The position numbers and the translations under genes were made by a program. Below the pieces are notes generated by a model, which saw only the letters and a list, made by a program, of their open reading frames with translations, was not told the origin of the DNA and did no database searches. From positions 1 through 39,811 of the IMG/VR virus record IMGVR_UViG_3300006805_000013: DNA of 39,811 nucleotides. One strand, 5' to 3'. Numbering within the stretch: position 1 is the stretch's first letter; the number at the start of each line of letters is the position of its first letter. This DNA comes from a virus. This document shows positions 30,136 through 38,381 of the stretch, piece by piece.

Positions 30136-32010
30136 TTAATCCGATTCTGATGTATTTGTATCTCTTATCAGGGTCACACCAGTTATTATAGGGGTTACGG
30201 TAGTTGCTACTGCATCGAAGCCAACTTGTATTTCTTTGTACTGCTTGTTAATATTCAGCTTAGCCTGAACAGCACCGGCCGTTGCTGGTGTTCCAGAAGT
30301 CCAGATTGATGCTCGGTCAATCTTATACTTAGGGGTAATTGTTGCTCCTGTAGGTAAAACGTCAAAGTCAATAAACAGTTCGTCAGCACGTTTCTTCTTG
30401 TTTGGTCGTCCATCGTCTAAGGCAAGTGATTCAAAGGTTCCACTCCCAAAAGGGTCACTATTAGCGTTGACTATATCCACTCCATAAGTACTGCCGTCAC
30501 GCCAACTTATGAACATCTTATCCCCAAAATTTTTGATACATCCTATCCGTAAAGTGCCATTTGTACGCGTACCTGTGGATATCGTGTAGCTGTAGCCAAC
30601 TGACGACTGGAAGTTCCTGTCTCTTGCTCCAAAAGAATAAATACCATGCTCGATAGTTGTCGAGTTTGTTTCGCTTGGAAAAGCTCCCATAAGCACAGAG
30701 TTCCGTACTGCCATCGTATTAGGGTAGTTGACTATGTATGTTTCGGCATCAGTAAACTCGGTATCAGTATTTCTCATCTGCCATAGCTTTACAGGGTCGC
30801 CACCAGCCCATGCCCACCATGAACCACTTGCAAAATAGTAGAGTACATTTTTATGGCTGAATAGGCCATACGGTGCACCTTCAGGGATATCAAGCACAAA
30901 GTTATACGTCTGAGAGGTCCCGTCCCAAAAGAATATCTTACCTTGCTGGAACTCATTAGTTGCAGAGGTACTTCGTTTTTCAGTAGCAAAAGCCTTGTAC
31001 TCTGTGTAGTCGGCCATGCTGGTACACTCATATCCGGATGGAAATACAAGACGGTGCTGGACAAACTCTGTGGCACTTGGTGCTGACTGACTGATAGGTT
31101 CCCATACGGCAACGTAACGACCATTACCTATGAGGATGTACTGCAGGAACTCACCGACAGGATGCATCCCATTTCTCGGGGCTACAAAACGGTTGGTCAG
31201 TACTTGGTGCCGTGCTGTCGAGAAGTCTGAAACTGTAGACGTACCGATAGTAGACGCTGTTCCTGACGGGTGGGTAACATGGAAGTGATACTGAGCGGCG
31301 TTCGGCCTTACGGTGGTGCGTGCTGGAAGTGAGAATACAAACTCGTTCAATGCACCATTCACTAGCGAAGCATTAGCTACAGTTTTCTGAGCAATGATAT
31401 TATTTGCCCCATCATGCATGGTTACTACTAAATCGCCAGTACCTTTGGTTGCTACCCATATTTTTAGCGAGTAAGTAGGTTCTACTGTTGGGGTATAAAG
31501 CAACATGTGAGTTGCTGTCTCAGTGATAGAACCAGTAGTTGTATAGGTACTCGGTGAGGTGGTTGCTTCTTGATCGACCAACTGAGTAATCGCGTTAGCA
31601 CTTACGGTGAAAGAACCACCCGAAAATCGACCGTCAGCGTTAGTGATACGATGTAAGTTGTTCTGGCCGGGTATGTAGATAGTATCGTGCTGTTCATTGT
31701 ATACCATGCCCATAGCCGTGTCTGGAAGGGTTGTGCCGTCCTTTGACCATGAACCACCAGTAGTGCGAGTGTACACACCTCCTGAGCTGTCTATGGCCAC
31801 TATCTTACCGCTTGGTAACTGAATCATGTCGGTGATGAGTCCAGTGACCGTAGTGCTGGACTCTTTAACTGTCTTTGGTAGCAGTGTCAACTGCGTGGGG
31901 CTTTTGCGAAAGTCCATGTGACGGGCATAGTAAAAAGAGTTCTCAACTCCTAGTTTTAAGTCAGACGACATGCCACCGTCAAACCGCTGTTGTACTTGTG
32001 GTTTCTTCAT
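30136..32010 (-). CDS. Tail nozzle/hub protein with propeller-like repeats
   Basis: A 624-aa protein starting MKKPQVQQRFDGGMSSD, a form of N-terminus common to podovirus tail hub/nozzle proteins (P22 gp10 or T7 gp12 type). Residues about 55-135 and 270-470 contain short strand repeats (GLITDMIQLPSGKIVAID, GMVYNEQHDTIYIPG) as in beta-propellers. A jelly-roll-like insert lies at about 150-260. It directly follows the head-tail adaptor gene, as in podoviruses. Confidence 0.8.
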   Translation of the reverse strand: MKKPQVQQRFDGGMSSDLKLGVENSFYYARHMDFRKSPTQLTLLPKTVKESSTTVTGLITDMIQLPSGKIVAIDSSGGVYTRTTGGSWSKDGTTLPDTAMGMVYNEQHDTIYIPGQNNLHRITNADGRFSGGSFTVSANAITQLVDQEATTSPSTYTTTGSITETATHMLLYTPTVEPTYSLKIWVATKGTGDLVVTMHDGANNIIAQKTVANASLVNGALNEFVFSLPARTTVRPNAAQYHFHVTHPSGTASTIGTSTVSDFSTARHQVLTNRFVAPRNGMHPVGEFLQYILIGNGRYVAVWEPISQSAPSATEFVQHRLVFPSGYECTSMADYTEYKAFATEKRSTSATNEFQQGKIFFWDGTSQTYNFVLDIPEGAPYGLFSHKNVLYYFASGSWWAWAGGDPVKLWQMRNTDTEFTDAETYIVNYPNTMAVRNSVLMGAFPSETNSTTIEHGIYSFGARDRNFQSSVGYSYTISTGTRTNGTLRIGCIKNFGDKMFISWRDGSTYGVDIVNANSDPFGSGTFESLALDDGRPNKKKRADELFIDFDVLPTGATITPKYKIDRASIWTSGTPATAGAVQAKLNINKQYKEIQVGFDAVATTVTPIITGVTLIRDTNTSESD

Positions 32011-32011
32011 A

Positions 32012-32908
32012 TTAAGTTACCGTTAAATCACGTTTGATATGCTTATATCCACCAGTAGGGACTTTCTTAACTCTCAGGTATTGTGAACTACTGCTAGAGC
32101 TATAGTCGGCCTGACATTCTACCAATGCATCGTCAAAGTCCTTCTTAAATTCACGTGCCATACCTCTATCCTTACGCCTTCGGTAATAACGGAAACAAGC
32201 GTAGTCAACAAGATTTTCGTGAAATTCCTCAGGTATATCTGGTATCTCAGCAATGACGTAAGAGGCACCGGCCAGTGTATCGCCCTGATATTTTCTATCC
32301 AAAACTAGGGTTGTGCTGTTTGTGAAGTCCTCAATCTTGTACCACATACCATCACCAGACGGGTCGTCTATACGTATCCAGCGACCTTCCATTGCAATAG
32401 TAAAGGTTGCACCACCAGCTCCGGTGACAGTTGTTGAGTCGTTGGTTAAGGTAATTGTTCCAGTCGCATAATCTGCGGCACTCATGTCTCGCATACGGCG
32501 TTCGTAACGAATCGAAGCGGCGTTAGTGTTTGAGTTAGCAGGGGTAGGAAATATACCAACTTCGCTGGAACCTCTGACATAGTAGTACTCAGGGATATCA
32601 GAAGTGCTCTCACGCATGTTTAGGTTATTCCATACATCTTCATCGTCAATTTGTTCTAGTGGGTACGGGATACCACCGATAGTGATAACTAGAGTTTTTA
32701 TACGGATACAGTCTGCTGGTAAGTCATAATACTGCTGACTAGCAACAGTGCTAAATAGCCTAGTTGATGTACGCCACTCGCGACTAAGTTTTGCACCGAA
32801 CTTCTTTGCCCCCTGATTTATCCATCGTTTGATAAGGACTAGCGTGGTGGTGTCTAAGTCTTGCGTTTGCTCTTGTGTATCCTCGTACAACTTTTGGAAT
32901 GATAGCAT
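32012..32908 (-). CDS. Head-tail adaptor (gp4/gp11-like)
   Basis: A 298-aa protein. The start is taken at ATG 32908 (MLSFQKLYED), with AGAGG 8 nt upstream. N-terminal helices (KRWINQGAKKFGAKL) and DLPADCIRIKTLVITIGG, then a mid insertion of beta strands, and a C-terminal helical part (IPEEFHENLVDYACFRYYRRRKD) match adaptor proteins that sit under the portal and hold the tail nozzle. Its neighbour is the nozzle gene. A Ser-rich stretch lies near the end. Confidence 0.85.
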   Translation of the reverse strand: MLSFQKLYEDTQEQTQDLDTTTLVLIKRWINQGAKKFGAKLSREWRTSTRLFSTVASQQYYDLPADCIRIKTLVITIGGIPYPLEQIDDEDVWNNLNMRESTSDIPEYYYVRGSSEVGIFPTPANSNTNAASIRYERRMRDMSAADYATGTITLTNDSTTVTGAGGATFTIAMEGRWIRIDDPSGDGMWYKIEDFTNSTTLVLDRKYQGDTLAGASYVIAEIPDIPEEFHENLVDYACFRYYRRRKDRGMAREFKKDFDDALVECQADYSSSSSSQYLRVKKVPTGGYKHIKRDLTVT

Positions 32909-32926
32909 ATTAGTTTCCTCTAAATT

Positions 32927-32960
32927 AAAAAACAACCGACTAAGTAAGCCGGTTGAGCTA
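32927..32960 (-). promoter_or_regulatory. TAGCTCA leader hairpin with T-tract (locus 3 of 5)
   Basis: TAGCTCAACCGGC on the minus strand opens a hairpin (CAACCG/CGGTTG), then TTTTTT and AGAGG. It begins 8 nt after the -10 box. Confidence 0.83.
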
Positions 32961-32968
32961 TTAACCTA

Positions 32969-32977
32969 ATTATACCA
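32969..32977 (-). promoter_or_regulatory. Extended -10 promoter, TGGTATAAT
   Basis: A perfect extended -10 on the minus strand in the gap before the adaptor gene. It drives the adaptor, nozzle and tandem trio genes. Confidence 0.8.
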
Positions 32978-33004
32978 CAGCCAAGTTTTAAAGACTTCTT
33001 TAGA

Positions 33005-33685
33005 CTATCCAACACCAAGTAGCATCATGTTACCGGCCATATTGCCAGTAGCACCTGCAGTAGTTGTCACTGTTAATTTTGGACCAGTAACAGCTCCACC
33101 ACCGTCTGCAGACACCCACTTGAAGAAACTGCTAAGTCCCGAACTCCAGCTACCAGTAAAACTGTTGTTTATATCCCACGACAACTGTACGGAGAATCTA
33201 CTTATCCCTGTCTTACTTACGTTGGCTATTCCCGATGCGTTTAGTGTAATGTCGTTATACACAGCGTTGGTAAAACTAGCATAGCTAATCGAACCAAAAG
33301 AGGTAGTCTGACAAAGGTTATAATCTGCTGGCTCTACATTATTATCTACGGTAGGAGTTGCCCCTGCAATATGTAAGTCCGGTGATCCTAAACCATTAGA
33401 CTTCGCATTGCCATACAATGACAATACGACCGAAGTAATTGTGTCGCTATCTACTATAGAGGATGTATCGAAGGTAAGAATACCTCTATCAATTTCATTA
33501 AACTGGTTAATTGTTGTTGACGCTCCGATATAAACTAAATCAGGGTTAGCATCATACAGACTATCTGTTCCTGCACCTGACCTTATAGTAGCAAGCGTTT
33601 CAGTACCGGCTATTGCTCGACCGACAAAACCATCAACTGTAGTTGCACCGAATGATGCGTCTGGATAGAGCGTATATGTAGCCAT
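33005..33685 (-). CDS. Fibre-like protein with DNRLRE/CBM-like beta-sandwich
   Basis: A 226-aa protein. The order RGILTFDTSSIVDSDTITSV (about 68-87) followed by VLSLYGNA is the core of DNRLRE-type carbohydrate-binding beta-sandwiches. It is probably a receptor-binding or decoration protein on the virion. The ATG has AGTAGGT upstream. It is the last gene before the adaptor promoter. A short Gly/Met-rich C-terminus ends LLGVG. Confidence 0.75.
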   Translation of the reverse strand: MATYTLYPDASFGATTVDGFVGRAIAGTETLATIRSGAGTDSLYDANPDLVYIGASTTINQFNEIDRGILTFDTSSIVDSDTITSVVLSLYGNAKSNGLGSPDLHIAGATPTVDNNVEPADYNLCQTTSFGSISYASFTNAVYNDITLNASGIANVSKTGISRFSVQLSWDINNSFTGSWSSGLSSFFKWVSADGGGAVTGPKLTVTTTAGATGNMAGNMMLLGVG

Positions 33686-33692
33686 GAATTAC

Positions 33693-34184
33693 CTACTTAT
33701 AGAATACGTTTAGTATAACTTCGTTTGCTCCGGGTGCACCTGTATCTGCATCTGCTATGCCGGTAGTCGCCGCAACACAAATTGCAGTATCAAAGGTAAT
33801 CCCATAGGCAGTAGAAAATACACCTGAAATATCGTCTGATGAGTTACCCGGTAGTGCTAGAGTCAAAAGCGGTGTGGTTGACCCAACGGTGACGTTAGCA
33901 GCCGTTGCGTTATAAATCTTCAAGAATCTGGTAGTAGTGGCTAAGTTCGAGAACCACATGCCATATATCTGTCCAGCCGTAGCCTTAACTTCTTCTTCAG
34001 TTTCATCTAGGTCAAGAGTTCTAAATATGCTGAGTCCACCCGTAGTCACTGGCGTAAACGTCACATCGACCAACATGCGGTTAGTGGAAGGGTCAACAGC
34101 AATTCTTGTAGGGGTTGAGAGGTCAGCGGTACTAACACCCATCAAAGTTGTTACTCTGTTATTGTCTCGCTTTGCATCAGCCAT
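33693..34184 (-). CDS. Fibre-associated protein with shared N-terminal module
   Basis: A 163-aa protein whose first 14 residues MADAKRDNNRVTTL are identical to those of the gene at 36711-37019, and the similarity continues through DLxTPxxxxxD. The rest is a beta-sandwich-like domain (SIFRTLDLDE, IYGMWFSNL, LKIYNATAANVTVG). The shared module is likely an attachment or trimerisation head. It has a TAGCTCA leader and AAGGAG site. Confidence 0.78.
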   Translation of the reverse strand: MADAKRDNNRVTTLMGVSTADLSTPTRIAVDPSTNRMLVDVTFTPVTTGGLSIFRTLDLDETEEEVKATAGQIYGMWFSNLATTTRFLKIYNATAANVTVGSTTPLLTLALPGNSSDDISGVFSTAYGITFDTAICVAATTGIADADTGAPGANEVILNVFYK

Positions 34185-34200
34185 ATTTTGCTCCTTAAAT

Positions 34201-34236
34201 AAAAAATCAACCGGATATTTAAAGCCGGTTGAGCTA
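34201..34236 (-). promoter_or_regulatory. TAGCTCA leader hairpin with T-tract (locus 4 of 5)
   Basis: TAGCTCAACCGGC on the minus strand opens an 8-bp stem TCAACCGG/CCGGTTGA, then TTTTTT and AAGGAG. It begins 7 nt after the -10 box and is the most stable of the five. Confidence 0.86.
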
Positions 34237-34243
34237 TAACCGT

Positions 34244-34252
34244 ATTATATCA
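34244..34252 (-). promoter_or_regulatory. Extended -10 promoter, TGATATAAT
   Basis: A perfect extended -10 on the minus strand. Its TGA is also the stop codon of the upstream coiled-coil gene, so promoter and coding end are merged. Confidence 0.8.
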
Positions 34253-34696
34253 CGAACTCATACGATTTACATTACGCTCGAGTAACTGAGTCCTGTCGTT
34301 GAGTCGCTTCATCTTCATGTCTACTTCTTGTTCTTTACGAAGCAAAAAGGCTTCACGCTTGTCTAAATCTATTTTACGCATCTCATTGATACTCAACTGT
34401 TCTTGAGCCCCATTGCGTTTGATAATGGCATCGTTTCTGATACGTCTGGCTTCCTCAAGCATGTCAGTCGCTTGTTGTCTCGCTGTAGCAATTTCGGTTT
34501 CACATTGGTCTAACTGGTCGCTTCTCACCTGATTAGCATGGGCATCGTGGGAATTATTCGTAGCTTGAAGTTGCAATACTTTGGTAGCATCTTCAATCTC
34601 TTTAGCTTGTGCCTCTAGTTTTGTAGCAAGCTCGTCAAAAAAACTTCGTGCAGTTGAAACGTCTACTGTAGTTGGTGGTTTACTTCCGTTTTCCAT
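34250..34696 (-). CDS. Coiled-coil virion protein
   Basis: A 148-aa, almost fully helical protein from MENGSKPPTT, with heptad-like Glu/Lys/Gln/Leu runs (about 15-145). The start at 34696 is preferred over ATG 34714; it has TATACT exactly 6 nt upstream and no good ribosome site, so it may be read from a leaderless mRNA. It sits between fibre genes and could be a fibre chaperone or a trimeric stalk. The gene at 37064-37849 has the same character. Confidence 0.75.
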   Translation of the reverse strand: MENGSKPPTTVDVSTARSFFDELATKLEAQAKEIEDATKVLQLQATNNSHDAHANQVRSDQLDQCETEIATARQQATDMLEEARRIRNDAIIKRNGAQEQLSINEMRKIDLDKREAFLLRKEQEVDMKMKRLNDRTQLLERNVNRMSS

Positions 34697-34702
34697 ACCT
34701 AT

Positions 34703-34708
34703 AGTATA
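34703..34708 (-). promoter_or_regulatory. Possible leaderless -10 box for the coiled-coil gene
   Basis: TATACT on the minus strand lies 6 nt before ATG 34696, the same spacing and box as the plus-strand gene at 18963. No -35 is clear. Tentative. Confidence 0.35.
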
Positions 34709-34714
34709 CATCAA

Positions 34715-35959
34715 TCAAGTTATAAACTCAGCTTCGGCAGTGTAGTGTACACCTACCAAGTCACCAACAACACCAGCGGCATCGCCAGTTGAGGTAACGA
34801 CTGCACCCATATCTAGTAGTCCAGTAGTGGCCGGTGTAGTCTGTACGGCCGGTGTAGTACCGTTGATTCTATATGGGACAGCACCAGCTCCAACCGGAGT
34901 GAATAAAGTTAGCGTTGGCGTTTTCCACATTCTTACCGGGAACCTAATCTGTATAGCTGAGGCAAGAGCTGTCGCACCGGCACGCATTATCATGCCAGTC
35001 TCACCGTTACCGCCAGTAGCGACCGCTACGGAGGCGGCTGGAACTACAGTTAGTGGGAATGATTTACAAAAGAATCTCTGGCAACGGATAAGCTCCTCTG
35101 CAATAGGTGGTGCTTTAAAATCTACGATGTCAGGTCCTTGAGTCACTTGGACTTCAGCGATGGAAATGTTATCAGTTGTTCCACCAGTAGCATTTGAAAA
35201 GAATACGACTACTAAGTTCTTCGCGTTAGAAGGTACGGTGAATACAGCACTTGAGCGTGCCCATGTTGCTGAAACTGTAGTTACTTCTAGGAAATTTCCG
35301 TTAATCGTACCGTTCTCTGGCGTTGGTGAGGCATTCGGTGCTATAGGCGATAAGTTTGTCCCCCATGCAGGGTCGGTTCCTGATGAGGCTGACCATGCAC
35401 CAGTGAGAAAGGCTGGTGATGTATCAACGGTACCCGAAGATGTGAGCTGTAAGAGTCCTAGCTTATATGTCTGACCTGAACCAACCTTTTGGTTATGCTT
35501 TAGAGAAACGCGTACCTTCAACCCTCGAACGTGTGCCATTTCAGCGTTAATTATCCACTGTGATAGCATCACTTTCTTACCGGCCGTTGAAGATATTATA
35601 GAACCATAGTATCTAGAGGTTAAACCGGTCTCAGGTGCACCAGACGTATCGACTTGTTGCCAGTTCAAGTTTGATGCCACTGAGGTAGTGACCGCCCACC
35701 TATCAGCTACTTGTCCAGCACGGGTAGTAGTCGATACGGCTGGAATAGCTGTTGAGGCCACAGCGACACGTTGCTGGATGCTAAAGCCTCCGTTGGTAAT
35801 AAGGTTTCTGTCCTGCAAACCATCATTGTTCAAGGTACTAATAACACCTCTATCATCAATCATTTTTAGTTTTCTATCAGCGGTATCGACAAAGATAGTG
35901 GCCTTATCTGTTGCTGGCGTAGAGGGTGTTGCTGACTTAGTGAATGTTTCGTAACTCAT
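34715..35959 (-). CDS. Tail fibre / receptor-binding protein
   Basis: A 414-aa protein. The N-terminal MSYETFTKSATPSTPATDKA and a Lys-Met-Ile-Asp-Asp segment lead to NLITNGGFSIQQR (about 52-64), DRW (87-89) and a carbohydrate-binding-like jelly-roll. The C-terminus has ELIRCQRFFCKSF (about 290-302). This ITNGGFSIQQR, DRW and RCQRFF set is typical of a common family of phage tail fibre proteins. It would bind the host surface. Confidence 0.85.
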   Translation of the reverse strand: MSYETFTKSATPSTPATDKATIFVDTADRKLKMIDDRGVISTLNNDGLQDRNLITNGGFSIQQRVAVASTAIPAVSTTTRAGQVADRWAVTTSVASNLNWQQVDTSGAPETGLTSRYYGSIISSTAGKKVMLSQWIINAEMAHVRGLKVRVSLKHNQKVGSGQTYKLGLLQLTSSGTVDTSPAFLTGAWSASSGTDPAWGTNLSPIAPNASPTPENGTINGNFLEVTTVSATWARSSAVFTVPSNAKNLVVVFFSNATGGTTDNISIAEVQVTQGPDIVDFKAPPIAEELIRCQRFFCKSFPLTVVPAASVAVATGGNGETGMIMRAGATALASAIQIRFPVRMWKTPTLTLFTPVGAGAVPYRINGTTPAVQTTPATTGLLDMGAVVTSTGDAAGVVGDLVGVHYTAEAEFIT

Positions 35960-35973
35960 GATTTACTCCTATT

Positions 35974-36714
35974 TTACCCTATTTCTAAATACGAACCTAC
36001 ACCTATTTCATACGTGATACCGGCATCAATCTCTAGGAACTGAGGTACATACGTTGAGTATCCAGCCGTTATCGTAGTATCAACAGTAATTGTATTCTTA
36101 GTCTGCAAGTTGTCTGGCACTGAACCAGCACCGGGTGCCGCAGGAACCCAATTATTTCCAGCCGAATTGTAGGTAAGGACTTCACCGTCAAGTGGGCTAG
36201 AGACATTTACGTCAGTCAGATCGCCAAGCAATGACGGCACGGCTGGTATATCTGAAGTTAAAGCTACTGTTCCGCTGTTATCTGGGAACACGATGCTTCT
36301 GTCTGCTGTCAGTCCTGCAGTTGACTGTGTTGAATAAAAGCCACCTGATTCATGCTGGTAATACAGTGCCACTATTGTATCTGATACTGTGAGTTTATTG
36401 ATGCCGTCAAATACAAGTGCTGAAGTACCTTGAAAGACACCAGCGTTATAGTACTGCAGTTGTCCTTCACCACCACCCGGAACTGTCACCGGGGCTGGTT
36501 GCCATGTCCAATCATCTCTTAAAAACTGTGTACCGTCAGGTGTTCCAGTGATAGTAGTCTTAGCCAAAGTTATAGTGCCGTTATCTACTGTCCATACGCT
36601 ACCACTACCGCTAACAGTTATGTCGCCTTTGTCACCATCAGATATGCCACCGCCACCAGTACTAGCAGGGACTATAATCAATCGTCCTGAAAATGGGTCG
36701 TATTTTACGCTCAT
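35974..36714 (-). CDS. Tail fibre protein
   Basis: A 246-aa protein. The Gly-rich start (PASTGGGGISDGDKGDITVS) with SVWTVDNGTITLAKT and LRDDWTWQPA is typical of phage fibre shafts. It continues with SIVFPDNSGTVALTSD and VLTYNSAGNNWVPA repeats and ends in a beta-rich Tyr/Ile tip. It overlaps the upstream gene by ATGA and probably works with the neighbouring fibre proteins. Confidence 0.82.
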   Translation of the reverse strand: MSVKYDPFSGRLIIVPASTGGGGISDGDKGDITVSGSGSVWTVDNGTITLAKTTITGTPDGTQFLRDDWTWQPAPVTVPGGGEGQLQYYNAGVFQGTSALVFDGINKLTVSDTIVALYYQHESGGFYSTQSTAGLTADRSIVFPDNSGTVALTSDIPAVPSLLGDLTDVNVSSPLDGEVLTYNSAGNNWVPAAPGAGSVPDNLQTKNTITVDTTITAGYSTYVPQFLEIDAGITYEIGVGSYLEIG

Positions 36715-37019
36715 GGTGTTGTGTACTCAACTGTATTTATGTCTGCTTTGGTTGCGTCAGTGTAGGTGACAACTGTAGTCAGAACTGTTGTACCACCTGA
36801 ACCGCCAAGTTTATGCACAAATGTCTCTACAGTTGCCGAAGTCTGCTGGACATCTACAAAGTCAAAATCAACACCGGGCTGTAATGCCTGATTAGTCACG
36901 ATAGTCGTTGTCATTAAACGGCCAGAGTCAATGACTACTTTTGCCGGGGTAGTTAGGTCCTGTAGGTCTACCCCAAGAAGTGTAGTTACCCTGTTATTGT
37001 CTCGTTTTGCATCAGCCAT
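36711..37019 (-). CDS. Fibre-associated protein with shared N-terminal module (short form)
   Basis: A 102-aa protein beginning MADAKRDNNRVTTL, identical over 14 residues with the start of the gene at 33693-34184. Similarity then fades and the C-terminal domains differ. The layout suggests a shared attachment module joined to different tips, or a duplication with a swapped C-terminus. It has a promoter, TAGCTCA leader and AGGGGA site. Confidence 0.78.
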   Translation of the reverse strand: MADAKRDNNRVTTLLGVDLQDLTTPAKVVIDSGRLMTTTIVTNQALQPGVDFDFVDVQQTSATVETFVHKLGGSGGTTVLTTVVTYTDATKADINTVEYTTP

Positions 37020-37032
37020 ATTTGTCCCCTAT

Positions 37033-37066
37033 TAAAAACACACGACAGTAATTGCCGTGTGAGCTA
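37033..37066 (-). promoter_or_regulatory. TAGCTCA leader hairpin with T-tract (locus 5 of 5)
   Basis: TAGCTCACACGGC on the minus strand opens a stem CACACGGC/GTCGTGTG (8 pairs with one G-U), then TTTTT and AGGGGA. It begins 7 nt after the -10 box; its TAG is the stop codon of the upstream gene. Confidence 0.83.
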
Positions 37067-37849
37067 TGAGGTAATTATACCATGTTTGACTTCTCTGTTG
37101 AATACAGCTTTGCGTCTATCGAGGTCTGCCTTCTCTGAAGCAAGCCGTTCCTCACTAGTAAATAGCTTTGACTCGCGTTGACTTAAATCAACTTCTTTGG
37201 CACGTAATGATTCTTTCACCTCTAGCATCCGGTTCGATTCTTTCAACGTGTACTCAGCTAATTGCTCGGCCTTGGTCCGTAGTTCCTCTGAAGCCTGTTC
37301 AGCACGGAGTACTTCAGTTTCACGGGCATCTATGTCTTTTTCACGGGCATCCAGCTTAGCACTGGCTTCTCGGTTTATTTCAATGAGTCCTAAGTTGTCA
37401 GTTACAAGTTGTTCAATCTTTCGGGCTTTGTCTGCAAGTTCAGTTGCCTTCACCCCTAGTGACTCAGATTGTGCGACATTGACTTTTTCTTTATGAGCTA
37501 CATCATTCTCACGTCTGACTACATCGTCTAGCCTAGTCTGCAGAGATTGTTCTGCAGTGGCTATTTCAGCCATACGTTTGTCTGCATCAGTCGTTACTCG
37601 CTCCACATACTCATCAGCTTCACGCTTCGTAGTGGTTGCAAGGTCCTCGGCATCTTTTTTCAACACCTGTGCATCATGGTGAATACTCTCAAGAGAAGAT
37701 TGAGCACTCACAATCAAACGATTGTTATGCTCAACCTCTTTCCTGAGTACTACGTTCTGCTGTTCTAACTTTGGGTTTTCCGCTGTTAAACGCTTGTAGT
37801 TTTCTTCAAGTGCATCGACTTCTTCTCGAAGTTCTTGCCATTTAGACAT
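37064..37849 (-). CDS. Long coiled-coil virion protein
   Basis: A 261-aa protein from MSKWQELREE, starting one base after the upstream stop (TAGaATG). An upstream TTG-initiated version is less likely. Nearly all of it is helical with strong heptads, rich in Glu, Lys, Ala, Arg and Leu. A fibre stalk, scaffold-like or chaperone role in the fibre region is possible. No family is assigned. Confidence 0.75.
   Translation of the reverse strand: MSKWQELREEVDALEENYKRLTAENPKLEQQNVVLRKEVEHNNRLIVSAQSSLESIHHDAQVLKKDAEDLATTTKREADEYVERVTTDADKRMAEIATAEQSLQTRLDDVVRRENDVAHKEKVNVAQSESLGVKATELADKARKIEQLVTDNLGLIEINREASAKLDAREKDIDARETEVLRAEQASEELRTKAEQLAEYTLKESNRMLEVKESLRAKEVDLSQRESKLFTSEERLASEKADLDRRKAVFNREVKHGIITS
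37074..37082 (-). promoter_or_regulatory. Extended -10 promoter, TGGTATAAT
   Basis: A perfect extended -10 on the minus strand, embedded in the last codons of the coiled-coil gene. It drives the fibre genes at 37019 and downstream. Confidence 0.8.
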
Positions 37850-37850
37850 T

Positions 37851-38381
37851 CTATTCCTCGATTGTCGTGTTGTTTGAAGGTAATGAACTCTCAGCAATGC
37901 TGGCTATAGGAGGTGCAATTATCGTGCTTGTTGGTGCTACTCGACTAGGAAATGCTGGTGCATCTACTGTGACTTGCTCGCTCTTGCTATCTTCCTCAAC
38001 CGCATCATCTGGTGCCGTTAAGTCAACTTCGCCTCTATCGACTGGCTGTGCAGACAATGGTGCTTCTTTGATACGGATAATGATTTCTTCCTCCCACTTA
38101 GCACGTACACCAGCTTCCCACTGTGAATATACGTCTTTAGGGTCGCCTTGAATCAACTCATCAACAAGTGCCTTAACGCCTAGCGTTGCAACTGCACCAC
38201 CGGGTAACTCACTTGTTTTACCAGCACGCATACGGTACTGATACGGGTTGTTAAACTCATCTGCTACGTTGAACACAATGTCGTGCTCGAGTGGGTTGTG
38301 TACCCATACAGTTGACTGAGGATGAAAGTGTCGCCACTTTGGTTGGAACCCATCATCACGCTTAGGTTGATTAGGATTCAT
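37851..38381 (-). CDS. Putative virion protein with acidic/Pro tail
   Basis: A 176-aa protein. The N-terminal part has WRHFHPQSTVWVHNPLEHDI (about 16-35), a YQYRMRAGKTSELPGG turn and a helix (ALVDELIQG), a pattern I recognise from small proteins near phage head genes. From about 110 it is acidic, Pro/Ser/Ala-rich and probably disordered. It overlaps the upstream acidic gene by 11 nt. Confidence 0.72.
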   Translation of the reverse strand: MNPNQPKRDDGFQPKWRHFHPQSTVWVHNPLEHDIVFNVADEFNNPYQYRMRAGKTSELPGGAVATLGVKALVDELIQGDPKDVYSQWEAGVRAKWEEEIIIRIKEAPLSAQPVDRGEVDLTAPDDAVEEDSKSEQVTVDAPAFPSRVAPTSTIIAPPIASIAESSLPSNNTTIEE

